Under the pieces are notes generated by a model, which ran no database searches, was not told the origin of the DNA, and saw nothing but the letters and a program-made list of their open reading frames with translations. From Oceanimonas doudoroffii (GTDB taxonomy: Bacteria; Pseudomonadota; Gammaproteobacteria; Enterobacterales; Aeromonadaceae): a DNA stretch of 40,764 nucleotides. Each line of letters begins with the position of its first letter. Positions within the stretch are counted from its first letter, which is position 1. The position numbers were made by a program, and so were the translations under genes. Positions 28,241 to 35,950 of this stretch are shown here, piece by piece. The stretch lies in contig NZ_NBIM01000012.1 of NCBI RefSeq assembly GCF_002242685.1, forward strand, positions 1 to 40,764, in the 5' to 3' direction.

Positions 28241-29230
28241 GTGAACATCGCCTTTTTCAGCAACCGCCCCTATATGCAGGCGCACTTTATCGAGCAGAAC
28301 CGCCAGTATGGCTTTGATATTACCTGGTTTGACGCGGATCTGAACGCCGACTCCGCCATGCTGGGCCGGGGCTTCGACGCCGTGTGCGTGTTCGTCAACG
28401 ATCACCTGGATGCGCAGGTGATTCACACCCTGGCCGAGGGCGGCGTCAAGTTTATTGCCCTGCGCTGCGCCGGCTACAACAACGTGGATTTACAGGCCGC
28501 CGCCGCGGCCAGCATAAAGGTGGTACGGGTACCCGCCTATTCCCCCGAGGCAGTGGCCGAGCACACCGTGGGGCTGATGCTGAGCCTCAACCGCCATGTT
28601 CACAAGGCCTATCAGCGCACGCGGGATGCCAACTTCTCCCTCAACGGCCTAGTCGGTTTTAACATGCACGGCAAAACCGCCGGCATTATCGGTGCCGGCA
28701 AAATCGGCCTGGCCACCCTGAACATTCTCAAGGGCCTGGGCATGACCCTGCTGGTACACGATCCAAAGCAGGACCAACGTGTGCTGGATCTGGGCGCCCG
28801 CTACGTCTCGCTCGAGCGGCTGTTTGCCGAGTCGGACGTGATCAGCCTGCACTGTCCGCTCACCCCCGATAACCATCACCTGCTCAACCGCACCAGCTTT
28901 GCCCGAATGAAGGACGGCGTGATGATCATCAACACCAGCCGGGGCGGTCTGCTCAACGCAAAAGACGCCATTGAGGCCATTAACAGTGGCAAAATCGGCC
29001 ATCTGGGCTTGGACGTGTACGAAGAGGAAGAACACCTGTTCTTTGCCGACAAGTCCTGTGAAATCATTCATGACGATACCTTTCACTTGCTTTCAACCTA
29101 CCCCAACGTCATTCTCACTGGTCACCAGGCCTTTTTGACGAAGGAAGCGCTGACCGCCATCGCGCAGGTCACCCTCGACAACCTGCAACGACTGGCCGAT
29201 GGTCAGCCCTGCGATAACAAGATCAACTAA
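28241..29230 (+). CDS. ldhA: D-lactate dehydrogenase (fermentative)
   Basis: 329-residue NAD-dependent D-2-hydroxyacid dehydrogenase, the same length as E. coli LdhA; it reduces pyruvate to D-lactate during fermentation. The Rossmann motif GAGKIGLATLNI is near residue 152. The catalytic Arg lies in NTSRGG, the Glu in DVYEEEE, and the His in TGHQAFLTKEA near 296. LRCAGYNNVDL near residue 75 is also typical. Start is GTG at 28241 (GCGGAG 7 bp upstream); an in-frame ATG at 28196 would add 15 residues not found in the family. The lipoprotein gene follows after 9 bp. Confidence 0.95.
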   Translation: MNIAFFSNRPYMQAHFIEQNRQYGFDITWFDADLNADSAMLGRGFDAVCVFVNDHLDAQVIHTLAEGGVKFIALRCAGYNNVDLQAAAAASIKVVRVPAYSPEAVAEHTVGLMLSLNRHVHKAYQRTRDANFSLNGLVGFNMHGKTAGIIGAGKIGLATLNILKGLGMTLLVHDPKQDQRVLDLGARYVSLERLFAESDVISLHCPLTPDNHHLLNRTSFARMKDGVMIINTSRGGLLNAKDAIEAINSGKIGHLGLDVYEEEEHLFFADKSCEIIHDDTFHLLSTYPNVILTGHQAFLTKEALTAIAQVTLDNLQRLADGQPCDNKIN

Positions 29231-29239
29231 GGAGCCTTT

Positions 29240-29650
29240 ATGAAACTCGCCCTCGCCGCCACCACCGCCCTGCTGCTGACCGCCTGCAGCGGCGGCCTCA
29301 AGGTCACCGAGTCGGATCTGCAGCATCACCACTGGAACCTGGCCGCCATCGACGGCGTGGCCGTGGGTGCAGATATTCAGTCGGATCTGGAAATTGGCGA
29401 ACACTTTTCCATTAACGGTCTGGCCGGTTGCAACCGCTTCTTTGGCAGCGCTACCCTGGAGCAGGGCAAGCTCAGGGCCGATCCCCTGGGGGTGACCCAG
29501 ATGGCCTGTGCCCCCGAACAGCAGAAAGTGGAAGCCGCCGTGCTCAATACCCTGACCCAGGGCGCGACCGTACAGCACAGCGGTCAGCAGCTTGAGCTCA
29601 AGGGCGAACAACACACCCTTACCTATCAGCTGGCCGACTGGGTGCAGTAA
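29240..29650 (+). CDS. hslJ: META-domain lipoprotein, HslJ-like
   Basis: 136-residue lipoprotein. The signal peptide ends in the lipobox LLTAC, making Cys16 the lipidated residue; the following Ser and Gly suggest outer-membrane sorting. The rest is a META domain (HHWNLAAIDG at the start, FSINGLAGCNRFFGSA in the middle). E. coli HslJ is a heat-inducible protein linked to novobiocin resistance and also lies near ldhA. Its TAA overlaps the trxC ATG (TAATG), so the two are coupled. Confidence 0.88.
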   Translation: MKLALAATTALLLTACSGGLKVTESDLQHHHWNLAAIDGVAVGADIQSDLEIGEHFSINGLAGCNRFFGSATLEQGKLRADPLGVTQMACAPEQQKVEAAVLNTLTQGATVQHSGQQLELKGEQHTLTYQLADWVQ

Positions 29651-30081
29651 TGAGCGAACACTACCTGGTGTGTCCGGCCTGCTCGGCCCGTAACCGAGTA
29701 CCGGCCGAACGCCTGCAGCAGGGCCCAAAATGCGGCAAGTGCAAGGCGGCGCTAACCCCGGCCACCGTGCTGGAGCTGGACGGTCCCAAGCTTGACCGGC
29801 TGCTTGCCAACGAAAGCCTGCCGCTGGTGCTTGATTTCTGGGCGCCCTGGTGCGGTCCCTGCAAGATGATGGCGCCGGTGTTTGAGGCCGCCGCCGGCGA
29901 ACACGCCGGCCGCTTGCGGCTGGCCAAGCTCAATACCGAAGAGCACCAGCAGGCGGCGGCCCGCTTTGGCATTCGCTCCATCCCCACCCTGATCGTGTTT
30001 AAAAACGGCCGGGAAGTGGCCCGCCAGTCCGGTGCCCTGCCCGCCGGACAACTGACGCAGTGGTTACGTCAGTTTTACTGA
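29650..30081 (+). CDS. trxC: thioredoxin 2 TrxC
   Basis: 143-residue thioredoxin 2. An N-terminal zinc-binding region with two CxxC pairs (CPAC near residue 9, CGKC near 28) precedes a thioredoxin fold with the active site WAPWCGPCK. cis-Pro is in RSIPTLIVFKNG. In E. coli trxC is OxyR-controlled; no OxyR site was identified here because the gene is embedded behind hslJ. Length is close to E. coli (139). Confidence 0.94.
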   Translation: MSEHYLVCPACSARNRVPAERLQQGPKCGKCKAALTPATVLELDGPKLDRLLANESLPLVLDFWAPWCGPCKMMAPVFEAAAGEHAGRLRLAKLNTEEHQQAAARFGIRSIPTLIVFKNGREVARQSGALPAGQLTQWLRQFY

Positions 30082-30103
30082 TAATTAATCCCGTTGCTGA
30101 CGC

Positions 30104-30132
30104 TGGAGCACGAACGAATCGTCCGTGCTCCA
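30104..30132 (+). terminator. hairpin after trxC
   Basis: TGGAGCACG (30104-30112) and CGTGCTCCA (30124-30132) are perfect 9-bp arms around an 11-nt loop, 22 bp after the trxC stop. The T-run is weak (CCCTTTC comes 9 bp later), so termination is likely but not certain. Confidence 0.5.
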
Positions 30133-30155
30133 AGTAACTCCCTTTCATATTTTTT

Positions 30156-30176
30156 GAATATTCGGCTCGAATATTC
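30156..30176. promoter_or_regulatory. tandem palindromes upstream of yqjG
   Basis: The 8-bp palindrome GAATATTC occurs twice (30156-30163 and 30169-30176) with a 5-bp gap, so the units repeat every 13 bp. It lies 65-85 bp before the yqjG start in otherwise unstructured sequence. This looks like a regulator site, but the protein is unknown. Confidence 0.4.
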
Positions 30177-30240
30177 CCGCTATCTACGCCAGACCACTCG
30201 ACCATAATGACTCATGTATCCATTGTGACAGGAGCATTCC

Positions 30241-31227
30241 ATGGGCAAGCTGATCGAGGGCGTCTGGCACGACGTCTGGTACAACACCGACAAGAATAAG
30301 GGCCGCTTTGAGCGCAGCGAGAGCCAGTTCAGAAACTGGATCACCGCCGACGGCAGCCCCGGCCCCACCGGCAAGGGCGGCTTTGCCGCCGAGCCTGGTC
30401 GCTATCACCTTTATGTGTCCCTGGCCTGTCCCTGGGCCCACCGCACCCTGATCATGCGCCGGCTGAAAGGGCTGGAAGAAGCGATCACCGTGTCTGTGGT
30501 GCATCCGTTAATGAAAGAGCACGGCTGGACCTTTGCCAGTGATAATGACGGCGCCACCGGCGACCTGCTCTATGGCCATCACTATTTGCACCAGCTCTAT
30601 ACCTTGGCGGACGCCCGCTATTCGGGCCGGGTCACGGTCCCCCTGCTGTGGGACAAACAACGCCGCACCATCGTCAGCAACGAGTCGGCCGACATTATTC
30701 GCATGTTTAACAGCGCCTTTGACGACCTGGGAGCGACCGGGGGCGACTACTATCCCGCATCCCTCAGGGACGACATCGATGCCCTGAACCACATCATTTA
30801 CGACAACATCAATAACGGCGTGTACAAGGCCGGCTTTGCCACCTCGCAGTCCGCCTACGACGAAGCCATCAGGCCGCTGTTTGCCAGCCTCGACGAGCTG
30901 GAGCAACGGCTGGGCCGGCAGCGCTGGTTGCTGGGCAACCGGCTGACCGAGGCGGACATTCGGCTGTGGACCACCCTGGTGCGTTTTGATGCGGTTTATC
31001 ACACTCACTTCAAGTGCGATCGCCGCCAAATCAGCGATTATCACAACCTTTATGGTTTTCTGCGGGACCTCTACCAGCAGCCCGGCGTGGCCGGCACCGT
31101 CAATATGGCGCACATTCGCCATCACTATTTTCGCAGCCACGCCACCATCAATCCTCATGGCATCATCTCCATCGGGCCGGCTCAGGACTGGTGGCAGGCC
31201 CACGATAGAAGCATTCGGTTTCAATGA
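30241..31227 (+). CDS. yqjG: glutathionyl-hydroquinone reductase YqjG
   Basis: 328-residue Xi-class glutathione transferase that reduces glutathionyl-(hydro)quinones, releasing glutathione. The catalytic Cys63 in ACPWAHRTL is at the same number as in E. coli YqjG. A C-terminal helical GST domain (about 170-300) contains LTEADIRLWTTLVRFD. The ATG has AGGAG upstream. It is followed by a pirin gene after 11 bp; both are tied to quinone/oxidative stress. Quinones also arise from catechol, so a link to the phenol cluster 5 kb away is conceivable but not shown. Confidence 0.94.
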   Translation: MGKLIEGVWHDVWYNTDKNKGRFERSESQFRNWITADGSPGPTGKGGFAAEPGRYHLYVSLACPWAHRTLIMRRLKGLEEAITVSVVHPLMKEHGWTFASDNDGATGDLLYGHHYLHQLYTLADARYSGRVTVPLLWDKQRRTIVSNESADIIRMFNSAFDDLGATGGDYYPASLRDDIDALNHIIYDNINNGVYKAGFATSQSAYDEAIRPLFASLDELEQRLGRQRWLLGNRLTEADIRLWTTLVRFDAVYHTHFKCDRRQISDYHNLYGFLRDLYQQPGVAGTVNMAHIRHHYFRSHATINPHGIISIGPAQDWWQAHDRSIRFQ

Positions 31228-31238
31228 GGAACAACAGC

Positions 31239-32084
31239 ATGGCATCACGTACCATCACCACCAGTTATGCGGCCCTGGACACACGGGACGGCGCCGGCGT
31301 GCGCCTGCGCCGAGTGCTTGGCCAGCGTCCGGATCAACGCCTGGATCCCTTTCTGATGATGGATCACTTCGCCTCGGATGAAGCCGCCGACTACCTTGCC
31401 GGCTTTCCAGACCATCCGCACCGGGGGTTTGAAACCATCACCTATATGCTTGACGGTCATATGCTGCACCGGGATCACATGGGCAACGAGGGCCACCTTC
31501 GCCCCGGTGATCTGCAGTGGATGACCGCCGGCCGAGGCGTGATCCATTCGGAAATGCCCCAGCAGGAAGCCGGCCGCATGCAGGGCTTTCAAATCTGGCT
31601 TAACCTGCCGGCGGCCCTCAAGATGCAGCCGGCCCGTTATCAGGACATCGCCGCGGCCGAGCTGCCCCGGGTTCCGCTGCCCGGTGGCGGCGAACTGGTA
31701 CTGCTGGCCGGCCACCTGAGGCTGGCGGACCAGCATTGGAAAGGCCCCATTCAAAGCCCCCATACCGACCCCTTTATTGCCGATATTCGCCTCGCCGCCG
31801 GCGAACGGCTGACCCTGCCGTTGCCGTCAATGCTCGGCGCCCTGCTCTATGGCTTTGAGGGCGAGATCAGCGTTGGCGACCACATGCTGCCTAAAGGACA
31901 GAGCGCCCTGCTGGGCGACGGCGACACCCTGTCGCTCACCGCCGGTAACCAGGGGGGACGGCTGCTGGTGCTGGCCGGACGACCGCTCAACGAGCCGGTG
32001 GTGCAATACGGCCCCTTCGTGATGAACACACAGGCCGAAATCGAGCGGGCGATCATGGATTACCGGGCCGGCAAGCTGGTATAA
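31239..32084 (+). CDS. pirin family protein
   Basis: 281-residue bicupin of the pirin family (YhhW/YhaK type). The N-terminal cupin has the metal-site motif PDHPHRGFETITYML with HPHRG, followed by HRDHMGNEG and GRGVIHSEMP. The C-terminal cupin is about 170-250. Bacterial pirins are non-haem iron proteins; E. coli YhhW has quercetinase activity, but the natural substrate is unknown. The ATG at 31239 (GAGGAA upstream) was chosen over an in-frame ATG at 31224, which overlaps yqjG. Confidence 0.9.
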   Translation: MASRTITTSYAALDTRDGAGVRLRRVLGQRPDQRLDPFLMMDHFASDEAADYLAGFPDHPHRGFETITYMLDGHMLHRDHMGNEGHLRPGDLQWMTAGRGVIHSEMPQQEAGRMQGFQIWLNLPAALKMQPARYQDIAAAELPRVPLPGGGELVLLAGHLRLADQHWKGPIQSPHTDPFIADIRLAAGERLTLPLPSMLGALLYGFEGEISVGDHMLPKGQSALLGDGDTLSLTAGNQGGRLLVLAGRPLNEPVVQYGPFVMNTQAEIERAIMDYRAGKLV

Positions 32085-32113
32085 AAGGCGTTTTCAGCCA
32101 ACGGGAAATCATC

Positions 32114-32530
32114 ATGGATGCGCCAGCTCAGCAACGCCTGAAACGTATTCTTTCCGACACCAGCAGCATCGCCCTGGTGGGTGCCTCAAACCGGCCGGAG
32201 CGGGCCAGCTATCAGGTAATGGACTACCTGCAGCAGCAAGGCTACCGGGTCTTCCCGGTCAACCCGCAGCTGGCCGGGGCCGTGATCCTGGGAGAGACCT
32301 GCGTGGCGGGCCTGGAAGATCTGGATCAGCCGGTGCAACTGGTCAACGTGTTCCGCCGGGGCGAATTCGCCGCCGACATCGCCCTTGAGGCCATCGAGCA
32401 TGAGGCGCTGTGCCTGTGGCTGCAGGAAGGTGTCACCAGCAAGGCCGCCGCCGAAGCCGCCACCGAAGCGGAGCTGGAATATGTGGAGGATCTTTGCATC
32501 AAGGTGGCCCACCGGGAATTGCTGGGTTGA
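32114..32530 (+). CDS. yccU: CoA-binding domain protein YccU
   Basis: 138-residue protein made of one CoA-binding Rossmann domain: IALVGASNRPERASYQVMD (residues 17-35) and YRVFPVNPQLAG near residue 43. It has the size and layout of E. coli YccU. Function unknown; a CoA-binding role is inferred from the domain. It is the last gene of this plus-strand run, followed by a 442-bp non-coding stretch. Confidence 0.9.
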   Translation: MDAPAQQRLKRILSDTSSIALVGASNRPERASYQVMDYLQQQGYRVFPVNPQLAGAVILGETCVAGLEDLDQPVQLVNVFRRGEFAADIALEAIEHEALCLWLQEGVTSKAAAEAATEAELEYVEDLCIKVAHRELLG

Positions 32531-32736
32531 ATGTAATAAAGGCCTCTCCGCGCCCTTAAACCGATAACATATGGCCCTTCCCTCATAGAGGCGAAGGCGC
32601 CGTTTGTTGCTTTTGACATTCGATATGGATGGGACAACGCTGTTCCATCAATGGCCAGGCCTATCCAAACTGGCCGTTATAAGTTGTGCCTGCCAGTCAC
32701 TGTAAAATTTACCTTCCCCAGCCGAGCCATGGCCGG

Positions 32737-32752
32737 TTTACCATTTAATCAA
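32737..32752. promoter_or_regulatory. possible DmpR-type upstream site for the SphA-family gene
   Basis: TTTACCATTTAATCAA matches the palindrome TTGATCAWWTGATCAA at 13 of 16 positions; the right half ATCAA is perfect, the left half is degenerate. It ends 103 bp before the candidate -24 element, close to the 108 bp seen before dmpK. Confidence 0.4.
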
Positions 32753-32854
32753 CATCACTTCCGACACTTCATCATTTCACCAAACCCACTCGAAACCACC
32801 ATAACACCACTCCAAAAAACACTTATAAAACAGTGGATTAAAAATTAACACGAA

Positions 32855-32870
32855 TGGCATGAATGTTGAT
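32855..32870 (+). promoter_or_regulatory. possible sigma-54 promoter of the SphA-family gene
   Basis: TGGCAT, 5 bp, TTGAT fits the -24/-12 pattern TGGCAC-N5-TTGCW with one deviation in each box; the -12 GC is GA, which weakens it. It is about 103 bp upstream of the start codon. A sigma-70 promoter elsewhere cannot be excluded. Confidence 0.35.
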
Positions 32871-32972
32871 TTAAAGATAGTGCTCCTACTGTCGCCACAG
32901 GAACTCAACAGTCTGGAGTGGCGCTGGTGGTTTAATCCAAACCAGGCGCCTCTTTTATAACAAGGAGAGGTT

Positions 32973-33878
32973 ATGACGCAGGTACTCGCCAAAAAGTCGC
33001 GAAAACATGCCGGCAGATGGACAGCGGCCATGCTGCCTGTCCTGGCCGGCCCAGCCCTGGCCGCAAACGGACACTATGTGCCCGGGGTTGAAGGCATCAA
33101 GGGGGCTTTGGTCCCCCCACCAGGGGTTTACTATCGCGGTTACCTGGCCCACTACGATATCGACTCGCTCAGAAATGATCAGGGTAACAAGCTGCCACAG
33201 AATAACACCGGTTCAGTTTCGGCCCTGGTTAATCGTTTTATATGGATGACCAACAAGAAAGTGCTGAATGCCGACTATGGTGTAGAAGCCATTATCCCGC
33301 TGCAACAGACTACCCTCGACTTCGATATTTCAGGTATCGACAGGAGAGAGCGCGGGGTTGGTGACATTTTTGTCAGTCCCATGGTACTGGGCTGGCATGG
33401 TCAGCAGTGGGACGCCGTACTGGCCGCCGGCATGTGGCTGGATACCGGGGACTACAGCGGCACCGAGCCCGCCTCCATTGGCAAGGGCTTCAGGACGACC
33501 ATGCTAACCCTGGGCGGAACCTATTACCCGGACGCCGCCAAAAGCTGGTCGTTCTCTGCCCTTTCCCGCTATGAAATCAAATCGAAGCAGGACGACACCA
33601 ATATCACTCCAGGCGACAGCTGGCTGGTGGAATGGGGAGTCGGCAAGCAGCTTGATAGCGGACTGGAGCTGGGGCTGATTGGCTACAATGCCTGGCAGTT
33701 GGAAAACAGCAAGGGGGCGCCGGCAGGAAAAATGGCCAAGCATGCTTTAGGAGTGGAAGGAAGCTACTTCTGGCCATCATTGATGCTGGGACTGAACGTC
33801 GCCTATCTCGGCGAATACGAGGTACAAAACGGACCCAGCGGGGATCTGCTCCGCCTGACGCTGACCCATGTATTTTAA
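32973..33878 (+). CDS. SphA / phenol meta-pathway MetA-type outer-membrane protein
   Basis: 301-residue exported protein of the SphA family, also named 'protein involved in meta-pathway of phenol degradation'. A signal peptide (residues 1-30, ending GPALA) precedes a beta-rich mature protein with alternating aromatic residues and a C-terminal Phe (RLTLTHVF), as in outer-membrane barrels. The likely role is passage or sensing of aromatic substrates across the outer membrane; not proven. The ATG has AAGGAGAGG upstream. It converges on dmpR across a shared hairpin. Confidence 0.8.
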   Translation: MTQVLAKKSRKHAGRWTAAMLPVLAGPALAANGHYVPGVEGIKGALVPPPGVYYRGYLAHYDIDSLRNDQGNKLPQNNTGSVSALVNRFIWMTNKKVLNADYGVEAIIPLQQTTLDFDISGIDRRERGVGDIFVSPMVLGWHGQQWDAVLAAGMWLDTGDYSGTEPASIGKGFRTTMLTLGGTYYPDAAKSWSFSALSRYEIKSKQDDTNITPGDSWLVEWGVGKQLDSGLELGLIGYNAWQLENSKGAPAGKMAKHALGVEGSYFWPSLMLGLNVAYLGEYEVQNGPSGDLLRLTLTHVF

Positions 33879-33884
33879 AGGCGT

Positions 33885-33906
33885 AAAGCCGGCCAGCGCC
33901 GGCTTT
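33885..33906. terminator. bidirectional hairpin between the SphA-family gene and dmpR
   Basis: AAAGCCGGC and GCCGGCTTT form a perfect 9-bp stem with a 4-nt loop exactly in the 29-bp gap between the two convergent genes. The flanking A/T pairs give short T-runs on both strands. Confidence 0.65.
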
Positions 33907-33907
33907 G

Positions 33908-35611
33908 TTATGACTGTTCCAGCTTTTTCATACGGTAGGCCAGGGCCGGCCGAGTCAGGCCCAGAGCTCGAGCCGCCTTGGATACATTGCCCTCGGCGGC
34001 CTTGAGGGCATGGCGGATCAAACTTTTCTCTAGGGTCTCCAGACTGCCCCCCTCGGCCAATAACTGGGCACACCAGTCATCCTTGTCACCGTCTGCACAG
34101 ATTGCCACTTCCCGCAAGGAGCCGTCCTGACGCACCTTACCCACCGCCGAGTCGCTGTCCTTGAAAGAAGGGAAGAAGCTGCATACTTCTATCTCATTGT
34201 TATTGTCGGTCAGTATGATGCCACGCTCGATCAGGTTTTCCAGCTCACGAATATTACCGGGCCAGTCATATTCCAGCAGGGCCTCACGCGCCCTGTCGGT
34301 CACCCCCAGGGTACGCTTGTTGTAGATGGCCTGGTAACGTTCCAGGAAATGCTGTACCAATAGCGGTATGTCTTCCTTGCGCTCTCTCAGAGCCGGAATA
34401 TAAACCGGAAAAATATTTAACCGATAGAACAAGTCTGCCCGAAACCGCCCTTCCTGCACCGCCTGCTGCAAATCCTCGTTGGTCGCGGTAACCACTCGCA
34501 CATCGATGTTGCGAGTTCGCACATCACCTACACGCTCCAGCTCACCTTCCTGTAGCACCCTCAACAGGCTGGCCTGGGCCCGAGGCGACAACTCCACCAC
34601 TTCATCCAGAAAGATGGTTCCGCCATTGGCTCGTTCGAACTTGCCTTCCCGGCTCTGGGTCGCACCGGTATAGGCACCCTTTTCTACCCCAAACAATTCA
34701 GCCTCAATCAAATCCGGCGGTATACAGGCGCAATTCACCGCCACAAACGGCTTGTCGGCCCGCTCACTGGCAACATGCAGGCCACGGGCGAACACTTCCT
34801 TGCCCACCCCGGTTTCCCCCTGCAACAACACCGTCACCCGGCTGCTCGAGGCCTTTTGGATCAGCTTGCACACCTGTCGAAAAGCGGCCGACTGGCCGAT
34901 GGAATTGAACACCCGGTAATCATCTTCACTGTCGTCACCCACGCTGTCGCGCAACTTGACCAATTCACTCCTGAGCGCAAACAACTCTTCCGCCACCGGA
35001 TCCGGCAACATGAATTTCTCGATTTCCGCCTTGTCTTCCCATTCATGGGCCGGCTTGCCGATGATACTGCAGTGATCTCCCCCCATGGCCACACAACCGA
35101 CTTCCTTGTAGATAATGGTCTGCCCCATGAAATAACTGGTGTAGCCGCTGGCATAGCCAAGCAGTGTCCAGCAGATAGGCTCCTCGGACTGACCGAACTC
35201 ATGTTGGTGAACGTCTGCCTCGTAGGAATTGAACCAGTCAAACTCGCCGAGAAAATGACCGGAGGCCATATCCAGCTCCAGCCGGGTGGGGACCACCTTG
35301 ACCATTCCCCTGATGCCATGCATCTGAGGACCGGCCATAAAGCACTCTTCACGAGCAATATGAGGGCGCACCTTGCGGGCGATCTCGGCATCTTTCATAC
35401 CGGAATGATAGCCAAAGCGCATAAGGAAGCGTTTGGCTCGCTGTACACCCAAGGTTTCAATAAGCTCCTTTCGCAGCAATCCCATCACAGCCGCATGGAT
35501 CAACAGCATACGCTGCTCGTTGAACCAGATTTTTCCCTGCTCACCATCAAAACGAATGCCTGCAATCAGGTCACTGGTTTCGGGAATGTTCATATTTTCA
35601 ATATCTTGCAT
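33908..35611 (-). CDS. dmpR: sigma-54 activator of phenol degradation, DmpR/MopR type
   Basis: 567-residue bacterial enhancer-binding protein that senses phenols directly. The N-terminal sensor (about 15-205) holds the MopR phenol residues His98 and Trp126 and the zinc site Cys147, Glu170, Cys173, Cys181, all at a constant offset of 8 from MopR. A linker, then the AAA+ domain (about 235-465) with Walker A GETGVGKE (265-272), follows. The sigma-54 contact loop reads GAYTGA (312-317) instead of GAFTGA. A Fis-type helix-turn-helix ends the protein (GNVSKAARALGLTRPALAYR). Starts at GTG 35623 and ATG 35593 are also possible; ATG 35611 has purine-rich sequence upstream. It is divergent from dmpKLMNOP. 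Confidence 0.94.
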   Translation of the reverse strand: MQDIENMNIPETSDLIAGIRFDGEQGKIWFNEQRMLLIHAAVMGLLRKELIETLGVQRAKRFLMRFGYHSGMKDAEIARKVRPHIAREECFMAGPQMHGIRGMVKVVPTRLELDMASGHFLGEFDWFNSYEADVHQHEFGQSEEPICWTLLGYASGYTSYFMGQTIIYKEVGCVAMGGDHCSIIGKPAHEWEDKAEIEKFMLPDPVAEELFALRSELVKLRDSVGDDSEDDYRVFNSIGQSAAFRQVCKLIQKASSSRVTVLLQGETGVGKEVFARGLHVASERADKPFVAVNCACIPPDLIEAELFGVEKGAYTGATQSREGKFERANGGTIFLDEVVELSPRAQASLLRVLQEGELERVGDVRTRNIDVRVVTATNEDLQQAVQEGRFRADLFYRLNIFPVYIPALRERKEDIPLLVQHFLERYQAIYNKRTLGVTDRAREALLEYDWPGNIRELENLIERGIILTDNNNEIEVCSFFPSFKDSDSAVGKVRQDGSLREVAICADGDKDDWCAQLLAEGGSLETLEKSLIRHALKAAEGNVSKAARALGLTRPALAYRMKKLEQS

Positions 35612-35687
35612 CAGCCCTTTCACTCCCTCTCCATGGCCGCGTCACCTTCCTACTGGCGATGACACCTGACAATGTGCGCTGTCGGTT

Positions 35688-35716
35688 AGTGTATGGACCC
35701 GTTGATGGGTTATCAA
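35688..35716 (-). promoter_or_regulatory. predicted sigma-70 promoter of dmpR
   Basis: On the minus strand -35 TTGATA (35711-35716) and -10 TACACT (35688-35693) are 17 bp apart. The -35 box directly touches the distal DmpR site at 35717-35732, so activator binding could affect dmpR transcription. Confidence 0.5.
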
Positions 35717-35732
35717 TTGACCAAATAATTAA
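35717..35732. promoter_or_regulatory. DmpR upstream activating site UAS1
   Basis: TTGACCAAATAATTAA matches the UAS2 palindrome at 13 of 16 positions. It lies 32 bp (about three helical turns) upstream of UAS2, the usual paired arrangement for DmpR/XylR activators. Confidence 0.7.
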
Positions 35733-35748
35733 CATAACAAAAACAAAG

Positions 35749-35764
35749 TTGATCAAATGATCAA
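35749..35764. promoter_or_regulatory. DmpR upstream activating site UAS2
   Basis: TTGATCAAATGATCAA fits the DmpR/XylR-type UAS palindrome TTGATCAWWTGATCAA throughout. Its centre lies about 142 bp before the predicted transcript start of dmpK, a typical enhancer distance. The AT-rich segment up to 35871 may favour bending; a weak IHF-like word at 35832-35844 has two mismatches. Confidence 0.8.
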
Positions 35765-35871
35765 TCCATCTTCTGCTCCCTTCTACTTAGCCCCGTTTAA
35801 AAAACGCAAAAATAAAAATTAAAGATATAAAAATCAGCCACATAAAACCACACCACAACTCTATTAACGAA

Positions 35872-35888
35872 TTGGCACAGTCACTGCA
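35872..35888 (+). promoter_or_regulatory. sigma-54 promoter of the phenol hydroxylase operon
   Basis: TTGGCAC (35872-35878), 5 bp, CTGCA (35884-35888) matches the -24/-12 consensus TGGCAC-N5-TTGCW with one deviation; GG and GC are 10 bp apart as required. The transcript would start near 35899, 52 nt before dmpK. Confidence 0.85.
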
Positions 35889-35950
35889 ATAACAGTGAGA
35901 AAGGTTAAGTGAAGGTTACAAACCACAAACAGCCTCAGGAGCTTTTAAGG

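Larger units (their letters stand above)
32531..32972. other. non-coding stretch before the phenol cluster
   Basis: No convincing gene. The part from about 32740 to 32880 is AT-rich compared with its surroundings and holds the predicted upstream site and promoter of the outer-membrane gene, listed separately. No insertion-sequence ends, tRNA or long repeat was seen at this junction between housekeeping and catabolic genes. Confidence 0.6.

Noticed and set aside
32613..32641. Perfect -35 word TTGACA at 32613
   Set aside because: No acceptable -10 hexamer at 16-18 bp; too far from any gene start to support.
32918..32935. TGGCGC-N5-GTTTA as a sigma-54 promoter for the SphA-family gene
   Set aside because: The -12 element lacks the required GC and the -24 box deviates; the candidate at 32855-32870 fits better.
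35832..35844. IHF-site-like sequence between UAS2 and the dmpK promoter
   Set aside because: Two mismatches in the conserved positions; mentioned only as a weak possibility.
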